Assembly: GCA_964019695.1 (NCBI GenBank)
Contig: OZ026520.1
Span: 34,576,620 to 34,640,619, forward strand
DNA length: 64,000 nt
Direction of reading: 5' to 3'
Source: Loripinus fragilis
Taxonomy: Eukaryota > Mollusca > Bivalvia > Lucinida > Lucinidae
Shown here: piece by piece, positions 56,950 through 64,000 of the stretch
Layout of the letters: every line of letters begins with the position of its first letter
Numbering within the stretch: the stretch's first letter is position 1
The notes under the pieces: generated by a model
What the model saw: the letters and a program-made list of their open reading frames with translations, nothing else
Database searches by the model: none
What the model was told of the DNA's origin: nothing
Program-made: the position numbers and the translations under genes

Positions 56950-59900
56950 TACTTTTCCTTCATTGGTTTGGTTGCTGTCATAGCAACCAGGCAACCAAAT
57001 ATACAAATAAGCAAAGTATTTTATTATTGGATCATGTAGTTAAATTGATCATAATGCTATAGAGAAACTGTATCTGATCCCAGAATTTGCTGTAAATTGA
57101 TCTTGAACCATCTATATATATACTGATTTTTTATATCTTCAGTGGTTTGTTTTTTTGCTGCCATAGCAACCAGATATATGTCTTTGCAAATGTTTTATTA
57201 TTGGACCATGTAACACAATAGTATGTCTATGCCTTTAGTTAAGAGTGTGTACCAAAAAATAATTTTCTTATTTCCCAACCAAAACATGTTGTGGGTATTT
57301 AAAAGAACTGTCTCAATGAGAAGGTTCTTTTGAGCACCCAAAACATATGCTTAAACTGAAGGGTAAGAAAATATTAAACTTTAACACTTAAGAATTTTAC
57401 TTATCTATAACTGTTACCAGTTTAAAAGAATTACTAAAAATTGACTTCAAATACCAAAAATAGCAAAATTAGTGCTTTTGTTTTCAGTAGAGTGCTATTT
57501 GTTGCCATGGCAACTAGACTTGATTTGACAAAGCTTTTTTATGTTTGAATCATGTACTACATGGGATGCACTTTAAGTATGATACTATGAACTAACTGTA
57601 CAAGTTAAAAAAATGCTTAAATTGATCTCAAAATACATAAAATAGCAAAATTTTACCTTTTGTCTTAAAAAGTGTGTTATAAATATGTTGTCATGGCAAC
57701 CAGGCATATGATTAGAGACGGCTTTTTAAGTTAGAATTTTGTAATGCATGAGATGCACTTTAGTTTTGATACGATAGACTAACTGAACCGGTTTACAAGA
57801 AACTGCTAAAAATTGATCTCAAAATACCTGAAAAAGAAAAACAATAGGCTTGTTGTCATTATCAGTGTGTTATTTGTTGCCATGGCAACTAAGCATACAA
57901 TATGACAAAGCTTTCTATGTTTGAATAATGTACTGCATAGGCATGTGATGAACTTTAAATATGATGCTATTGACTTATTGAACTAAATGAACCAGTTTAA
58001 AAAAAATGCTAAAAATTATATGAGCTGTGAATTTGAGATTTTCAACAATCTGGTAGGTGCGACCAGCAAAGTCTCAGGTCAGCCTGCGCTTTTTTGCGCA
58101 GTCTGATCAGAACCTTTGCTATTCGCTTGAATATTCTAGGAGTGTTTAGCTACTGATCAAACATCATTCTGAGTTTCCAAGCTTAAAAGGTGGCTCCACA
58201 GGCTCATCCGAGTCTACACTTGTCAAAATGCCACATTGTTGGAAATCACATGCCATGGCTCATATCAAAGTGCTTGAAAATACCAAATAAGGCCTTTTAT
58301 CTTTGATAGTGTACAATTTGTTGCCATGGCAACAAGGCATGTGCTTTGCAAAACAGTTTATGTTTGAATCATGTAAAACAAGAGTTGTTTAACATGTATG
58401 ATGCTTTGAACTAACTCTACCAGTTTACAAAAATTGCCAAATTGATCTCAAAATACCTATAATAGCAAAATTATCCTATATGTCTTCGAAAGTGTAATAC
58501 TTGTTGCCATGGCAACTCCACATATGATTTTGCAATTGTTTTTATTTTTAATCATGCAAAACAAGAGTCAAACTAAAAGTATGATGCTATGAACTAACTC
58601 TACCAGTTTACAAAAAATGTTAAAAATTGATTTTAAAAAAGCTAAAAAAGCGAAATTAGGCTATATGTCTTAAATAGTGTACTATTTGTTGCCATGGCAA
58701 CAAGTCATGTGATTTTGCAAAGATTTTTATTTTTGAATCAGGTAAAACAAGAGTTGCACTCTAAGTATGATGCTATGAACCAACTGTAACTAGGTACAAA
58801 AATTGCTAAAAATTGATCTCAATATTGCCAAATTAGCAAAATTTGGCTATATTTATGCGATAGTGTGTTATTTGTTGCCATGGCAACTAGTCATTTGATT
58901 TTGCAAAGATTTTTATTTTTGAATCAGGTAATACAAGAGTTGCGCTCTAAGTATGATGCTATGAACTAACTGTAACAAGGTACAAAAATTGCAAAAAATT
59001 GATCTTAAAATTGCCAAATTAGCCAAATTTGGCTTAATTTCTTCGATAGTGTGCTAGTTGTTGCCATGGCAACTAGGCATATGATTTTGCAAAGTGTTTT
59101 ATTTTTTGATCATGCAATACAAGAGTTAAACTATAAATATGATGTTATGAACTAACTGTACCAAGTTACAAAAAATGCTAAAAGTTGATCTCAAAATGGC
59201 CAAATTAGCAATATTAGGCAAAATGTCGTTGGTAGTGTGTTATTTGTTGCCATGGCAACTAGGCATATGATTTTGCAAAGCATTTTATTTTTGAATAACA
59301 ACAAACAAGAGTTACTCTTTATGTATAATGATAAGACATATCTATATCAGTCTACACAAGTTGCCATAAATTGGCCCCAAAACACCTAAAAATGCAATTT
59401 TTGAATTTTGCTCTTCAGTGGTATACTGTTTGTTGCCATGGCAACTAGTCATGTGATTTTGCGAAGATTTTTATTTTTGAATCAGGTAATACAAGAGTTG
59501 CGCTCTAAGTATGATGCCATGAACTAACTGTAACAAGGTACAAAAAATGCTAAAAATTGATCTTAAAATTGCCAAACTAGCCAAATTTGGCTTAATTTAT
59601 TCGATAGGGTGTTAGTTGTTGCCATGGCAACTAGGCATATGATTTTGCAAAGTGTTTTATTTTTTGATCATGCAATACAAGAGTTAAACTATAAATATGA
59701 TGTTATGAACTAACTGTTCCAAGTTACGAAAAATGCTAAAAGTTGATCTCAAAATGGCCAAAATAGCAATATTAGGCAAAATGTCGTTGGTAGTGTGTTA
59801 TTTGTTGCCATGGCAACTAGGCATATGATTTTGCAAAGCATTTTATTTTTGAATAACAACAAACAAGAGTTGGCTCTTTATGTATAATGATAAGACATAT

Positions 59901-60010
59901 CTATATCAGTCTACACAAGTTGCCATAAATTGGCCCCAAAACACCTAAAAATGCAATTTTGAATTTTGCTCTTCAGTGGTATACTGTTTGTTGCCATGGC
60001 AACGGCATAG
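56950..60010. repeat. 186-bp satellite with RFX X-box palindromes
   Basis: Tandem units each carry GTTGCCATGGCAAC. Perfect copies start at 57501, 57876, 58320, 58503, 58688, 58874, 59060, 59246, 59432, 59618, 59804 and 59990; 57687 has one change. From 58688 on the spacing is exactly 186 bp. A MITE at 58019 explains the long 57876-58320 gap. Decayed units appear at 56971 and 57154. The units at 58874-59431 and 59432-59989 form a 558-bp (three-unit) higher-order duplication. The units share TATGATTTTGCAAAG, ACAAGAGTT, TATGATGCTATGAACTAACT and AAATTGATCTCAAAAT. Confidence 0.95.
58019..58262. mobile_element. MITE with ends GATTTCCAACAATGTGG, copy 2
   Basis: Inserted in the 186-bp satellite. The ends ATGAGCTGTGAATTTGAGAT and its imperfect inverse (ATGCCATGGCTCAT at right) flank the family core (GTCTCAGGTCAGCCTGCGC/GCGCAGTCTGATCAG). 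Flanking ATA/TAT suggests a 3-bp target duplication. Removing it restores the satellite phase to within a few bases. Confidence 0.85.
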
Positions 60011-60177
60011 GCAATTATTCAATTGATGTCTTGGCTTAAAATGTTAAAGTGGTGTTGTTTGTTTGTATTATTTGTGTTTTTTTCTTTATGATGGAAGGCA
60101 GTATTGTGTAATATTCGACCGAATTTGGGCAATTTCAGTTGATTCATTGTACCATTTTGGCTTAAATATTAGTTTTC

Positions 60178-60191
60178 GTTGCCATGGTTAC
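60178..60191. promoter_or_regulatory. X-box-like site near right end of large element
   Basis: GTTGCCATGGTTAC, one base from a perfect palindrome and matching the RFX X-box consensus. It lies outside the regular satellite, 134 bp from the terminal repeat. A similar isolated site, GTTACTATGGTAAC, is at 56711-56724. Confidence 0.6.
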
Positions 60192-60324
60192 CAAAATGAT
60201 GATAATACAAAATAAAAATATTTTTTCTTGTTCTTCCATCATAACCTTCCTGTGATATCAAAATCAACCAAATTTGTTGACCATCATGTGGAGTCACCTG
60301 CATGATTTTTATCTGAACCGGCAC

Positions 60325-61241
60325 TTAAAGGGCATAGCATGTCGAAATGTATTTAAAGTGCCCAAATATTTATGGTATGCATATATACATGTATCTACCT
60401 ATAAAAAAATATGAGACAATATATTGAACACTAAGGTATTGATCTGTTATAACTCTTTGCATGCCAGCGGAGAATTTGTCATCTGCCAATAGCCTTTTGC
60501 AAACAGTTTGAACCCAGATGAAGACCAACAGAATGTCCGTTTTGAGCTGGATCCAAACTGTTTGACACTCCGAAGGTGGTCCTGGGTGGTTTATTTGTAA
60601 AAAACTTAATTTTGAAGGAAGTCAGCAGACGAAAATAAAAACATGAACAATTCCCTAGCATGCAAATAGATAAGTACAGGACATTTGCAAAAGAATGTGT
60701 CTTAAAATAACAGTGAGATTTTTTCTTAAGAAAAAAATGCATAAACCTTGCTAATTCTACTTTTCATCTTTATGTATTTTATATTAAACTAACACAGAAT
60801 ACAAAGCAATTTAGGAGGTTGGTTTTAGAGAATTTCATTACTGTCATTCATTTCTTATTCGGTAGAAAAGGCATTTTATGGGCTTAGGCCCTGGGTTTTT
60901 GGGCTGGTGAACATCGTTCCCACCCACCCCTTGTGCCAGCAAGCCACTTCCATATAATGTGTAAAACATGGTAACACATAAACAGGCAAAAGCTTTTGCG
61001 GGCACACGGGGGGGGGGTGATATTTTAAAAAATGTTTTCTGAATTCTATATATTTTAATGTAAAACTGATTATTCTACCCAAAATTTTACATCTTTGAAG
61101 CATTTAATATCAAAAAAGGATTTCACTGCCATAAAATACTCAGGTCAGGGTAGCTTCAAGGTGAAAAAAGGGACGATTGGCAAACATTCATTTTTACTGA
61201 AACCATAGGCATTTACCCATAGCAAGTGTCAATGATCCTTT
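60325..61241. mobile_element. 1.45-kb TIR element copy B, right piece
   Basis: Reverse complement of 38576-39477 in copy A, from TTAAAGGGCATAGCATG to GTCAATGATCCTTT. It contains the GTCTGCTG inverted-repeat block (60448-60690) and a poly-G run at 61010-61018. The minus-strand frames here match those of copy A and are repeat-derived. Confidence 0.85.
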
Positions 61242-61545
61242 ATGTATGACGTTGTTCGTATAAAGCGTTACTAAATATGTAAACCACTCGTGATTTATCG
61301 GTTTAAGTGTATGGTGTTATATCACTCCCCGACCATAAGACAAACTAAAATCTGTCATCAACGTTATCTGTTAGACAATTGTCTGTTAGACAAAGGCGTA
61401 ACTCTCATTTGCGTAATGAAAATTGTCATTCAACGTAAATCGCCTAATGTAGAAATAGTGTTCTTCCATCTCGCAAGTGGAAAGAATACGATCTCTCCAG
61501 TGGCATATTCTTCCCTTCAAAAGAAGTCCCCATTTTTTTATAATT

Positions 61546-61877
61546 TGTTTTGTTGCTTTACGTCCCAAGTCACCAGCTATAGTCATGGCGGGACTGTCAG
61601 TTCACCTAACCACACTTTTTCCTAGGCAAGCTTGAACAAGCAAAGCAGTTACATGTAACCAGTACTTCGTGCACATACTTTCGCTTGTAACTGACAACAA
61701 CCCTTCGTGAATGATTCAGCGGAAGATAGGAGAATGACCGTAGAAAATAATTCATGATCAATCTCCACGAAAGTATGAGACCGAGCCGGGATCGAACTCG
61801 CAACCCCTGGATCTGCAGTCAGACTCGCATCTGTTGCCAGACACGTTACATGTACATACTGCGCTACGCGGTCCGGT
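61546..61877 (-). mobile_element. tRNA-derived SINE, copy 2 of second family
   Basis: Minus-strand relative of 30836-31125. The head with the B box (CGAGTTCGATC) is at 61784-61877, the body includes AGTGTGGTTAGGTGAACTG, and the 3' end has GACTTGGGACGTAAAGCAA (61556-61574). It carries an extra stretch near 61625-61665 absent from the other copy. Confidence 0.85.
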
Positions 61878-61952
61878 TGTCCTCTTTTTGAAAATGGACA
61901 CAATTAATAAGAATCACTGCTCGTTACAGAAGCCTTCCTTTGATGTGCGTTG

Positions 61953-62151
61953 CTACTGTAAATTTGGAAATTATTTCGCGAGAATTTTATTTTCGGGAAT
62001 AGCGTTAAAACATAGTTGCAACGTTTAAAATTCGCGACATGTACCTGATTGACATACATGAGTAAAAGACATAGTGATTTTGCCATTTCGCGAGAGTTTT
62101 ATGAAGTTTCGCGAGAATAAAACCCTAGCGAAAAATTTCGAATTTACAGTA
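61953..62151. mobile_element. ~200-bp MITE rich in TTTCGCGAGAA motifs
   Basis: The ends TACTGTAAATTTGGAAAT and ATTTCGAATTTACAGTA are inverted. The interior repeats TTCGCGAGAATTTTAT and its inverse. It lies only 22 bp beyond the GPCR stop codon, so it may be transcribed in that gene's 3' UTR. Confidence 0.75.
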
Positions 62152-62173
62152 CAGCACTCTGGCTACGTCCTTG

Positions 62174-63056
62174 CTAGAGAAAACATATGCTTTTTAAAGC
62201 TTTCTTTGTTTTTTCTTTGAATACTGAGCTCATCCAAATGTAGAAGAATGGATTCGCAAACGTATTTATTACAAATGTATACTTTCCGAAAAGAATGAAC
62301 ACCTCTCCTGCTTCAGATCTGTGATTTTTGGTCATCTCTCTATAAACATATGCTACCCATGTTGGTATCCATGACAACAGAAAAACCAAGGTGACAGCAA
62401 ACATAATTTGAGTGGTACGGTTGACTTTTCTGGCACTGTGTGAACGAATAGCGCCAGGCTTCGCTGTTGTTGGTGGGTTGCTGTAGCTTAGGTCTTGATT
62501 TGTTTTTGATGATTGTAGGCTAGTACACCATTGACCATGTGGGCTTGGTTCGGTAGTTGTACGTGGCATAAGCAAGGAATCCCATTTCTGCTCTCCAGCT
62601 TTGGTGTTATTTATAGCACGTTGATTAAGCACCATCTCGGATACATTCAATGGTACAACTTTATTTGTACCTGCCCTCTTCATTCCAGGTTTTAGCTTTC
62701 TAATTTTAGAGCCACCAACAGATCGTCGGGTTTCAGTTGAATTGGTTGGCATCGCTTTCTTCGTATCAACATGTTCCATGACGCCAGTAGCTGGGTGTCC
62801 GCCTCGGTATAATTTTGTTCTGATCGCCTGCGCAACTTTAGCATACGCTACACATACCACTATAAACAAAGCCACGTACGTGAAGATGAGAAAAGCATGC
62901 ACTATGAAAACAAAATCAGATCCAGCTTTGTTTACACAGAACTTGTCATTTTTCTCTAAGGTTATAATCGCAGGAATGTTGACGATGAAAGCCACTGCTG
63001 TGATGATAAGACACGCTCTGAAGGCTCTAACTGGTGTGATATATCTTCCATGTGGC
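62174..63056 (-). CDS. class A GPCR, last coding exon (TM4 to C-terminus)
   Basis: C-terminal exon of a rhodopsin-family receptor, a membrane protein that signals through G proteins. It opens with PHGRYITPVRAFRACLIITA (end of loop 2 and start of TM4; acceptor TATCTTTCAG|G at 63057-63058). TM5 follows (FIVHAFLIFTYVALFIVVCV), then a long third intracellular loop of about 130 residues rich in Lys/Arg/Ser/Thr. Next are TM6 (MFAVTLVFLLSWIPTWVAYV) and TM7, ending TFANPFFYIWM, the NPxxY motif with Phe-Phe. A short tail stops at TAG (62174-62176). TM6 has SWIP where most have CWxP. The long loop and the VNRTTQ entry to TM6 recall aminergic and CCK-like peptide receptors, but the ligand cannot be named. 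TM1-3 and DRY were not found in the remaining ~940 bp. Confidence 0.9.
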
Positions 63057-63188
63057 CTGAAAGATATAAACGTGAAATTACATAATAATGTACAAAATCT
63101 TCCAATATACGCCCATGCTGTTGTATCCAGCGGGCTAAAGGTCTAACCTTTGGCCTGAGTTTACATCAAAGTATCGCGTGTCTGTGTG

Positions 63189-63190
<2 letters not shown>

Positions 63191-63224
<34 letters not shown>
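63191..63224. repeat. (AG)n microsatellite
   Basis: About 17 AG repeats, within the GPCR intron. Confidence 0.95.
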
Positions 63225-63225
<1 letters not shown>

Positions 63226-63234
63226 AGTGAAGGC

Positions 63235-63355
63235 TCTGGCGAAACTCGTTGTGGAGAATCGATAAAATGCTCGGCAAGAATCGCATTTTATCGTTTTTCC
63301 CAAACTCGTTTAATAAATTCAATTAATCATGAGCACTCATGTATGAATAAATTAT
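63235..63355. repeat. dispersed hairpin repeat
   Basis: GATAAAATGCTCGGCAAGAA faces TCGCATTTTATCG, then ATGAGCACTCATG. A similar order (GTGATAACATGCTCGCAAGC, CGCATTTTATC, ATGAGCAC) occurs at 35660-35735. Confidence 0.6.
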
Positions 63356-63439
63356 TGCAACTTTCAAGGCACAAGGATGCAGAGGATTTCATCTATACAA
63401 TGGGCGACATATAATTCTAATGAAATTAGCTATCATAAT

Positions 63440-63560
63440 ATAACATAACATAACATTTCTTTATTGATCAAGCTCAGATAACATAATTTGTTGCTATCAG
63501 TTGAGTGGAACTATCACCTCGGATACATAAGATTGAAATGTCAACTCTTCTAACATGATT
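63440..63560 (-). mobile_element. possible LINE 3'-end fragment
   Basis: ATAACATAACATAACATTTC followed by TTTATTGATCAAG looks like the 3' tail of a minus-strand LINE (AATAAA then a short tandem repeat). No coding part is present. Confidence 0.4.
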
Positions 63561-64000
63561 TCACTGTAGTACATTCATATTTGACACACGTGTTGCCCGA
63601 ACGTTTTATGTAAAAGTGGATTTTTGTTAAAAATACCCCTTTTTTCAAAGCCAAATCGGTGCCACGGGGTTGTCTGCGGTTTGTGATTGTGGTATTTCCT
63701 AACCATACTCACTATTATCAATCAAACACCACAATAGCATCATTTATGTACAGACAATAGCCTTTTGGTGTTGTAGAAACCATTAGGCTACGCTATTAAC
63801 AAATTCGGAAGATTCTACAGAGTTACAGAAAAAATCGTCATTTTCAAGAAAATCAAAAATTACAAAACTTGAGCCATGAACTTAAGCAGCGATTGTTTTA
63901 TCAAAAACTTTTTTTGATCCCAAACTTTGACTTTCTTAGCAAAAATGGCAAAATAAACTGGGTTTCTGTCGTATTGTCTTGTGAAATGCATCACTTGTCT
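63561..64000. other. no recognised feature
   Basis: No exon of the GPCR was found in this last part on the minus strand and no repeat was recognised. Confidence 0.35.

Larger units (their letters stand above)
55140..57345. repeat. four scattered palindromes (GAACNGTCTCAATGAG family)
   Basis: About 55-bp imperfect palindromes at 55146-55200, 55283-55330, 55970-56025 and 57290-57340. The last is the clearest: GTATTTAAAAGAACTGTCTC faces GAGAAGGTTCTTTTGAGCAC. All four lie inside the 13.9-kb unit and none was seen outside it. Confidence 0.65.
46396..60324. mobile_element. 13.9-kb TTAA-flanked transposon-like unit
   Basis: The left end GTGCCGGTTCAGATAAAA is reversed at the right, TTTTATCTGAACCGGCAC (60307-60324). 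The inverted similarity continues for roughly 100 bp with gaps (CCACATGGTGGTCAACAGAT left, its inverse near 60274-60293, then CAGTAGGAAGGTTA/TAACCTTCCTGTG). TTAA flanks both ends (46392-46395, 60325-60328), and the paralogous copy A has a single TTTAAA there. TTAA duplications are known from piggyBac and Kolobok superfamilies, but I saw no transposase and the ends do not clearly match either. The cargo is a putative spliced gene, a 4.2-kb inverted repeat, small MITEs and a 186-bp X-box satellite. Confidence 0.8.

Noticed and set aside
46396..60324. Polinton/Maverick-type element
   Set aside because: The length would be near the range, but no integrase, polymerase B, capsid or protease motif was seen, and the flanking duplication is TTAA rather than 6 bp.

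Overview
This is animal nuclear DNA. It is AT-rich, has spliced genes with GT-AG introns, and is crowded with degenerate non-LTR retrotransposons, tRNA-headed SINEs, small inverted-repeat (MITE-like) elements and minisatellites. There are no bacterial operons, no rRNA genes and no CRISPR array. The repeat mix, an N-formylglutamate-amidohydrolase-like gene and a class A GPCR suggest a lophotrochozoan, most likely a bivalve mollusc. That taxonomic call is inference, since no database was searched.

Layout. 0.4-13 kb holds broken LINE ORF2 pieces on both strands, a 62-bp tandem repeat and several MITEs, including a MITE split by a LINE insertion with a visible 6-bp target duplication. 13.4-14.6 kb and 23.5-24.5 kb hold two opposite-facing copies of one TIR element with YY1/CRE-like motifs. 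18.5-25.1 kb holds three phase-compatible exons of an N-formylglutamate amidohydrolase-like gene on the + strand; its introns are packed with repeats, among them a 416-bp near-perfect palindrome. 25-36 kb is intergenic DNA full of hairpin elements. 36.8-38.4 kb is a minisatellite with nuclear-receptor-like motifs. 38.6-40.0 kb is copy A of a ~1.45-kb TIR element, and 42.2-45.3 kb is another LINE.

The most striking structure is at 46,396-60,324. It is a ~13.9-kb unit with imperfect terminal inverted repeats, flanked by TTAA on both sides, and it splits a second, inverted copy (B) of the 1.45-kb element. Copy A serves as the empty-site reference. The unit contains a promoter-like stretch with two CACGTG boxes and five phase-compatible putative exons of an unrecognised gene (one in-frame TAG). 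It also contains a 4.2-kb inverted repeat built of ~187-bp units, and a 186-bp satellite carrying twelve perfect RFX X-box palindromes (GTTGCCATGGCAAC). This reads as a large, probably non-autonomous, gene-carrying transposon.

The right end (62.2-63.1 kb, - strand) holds the last coding exon of a class A GPCR, covering TM4 to the C-terminus; its upstream exons lie outside the window or were not found. Apart from the amidohydrolase and the GPCR, most open frames here are repeat remnants or chance.
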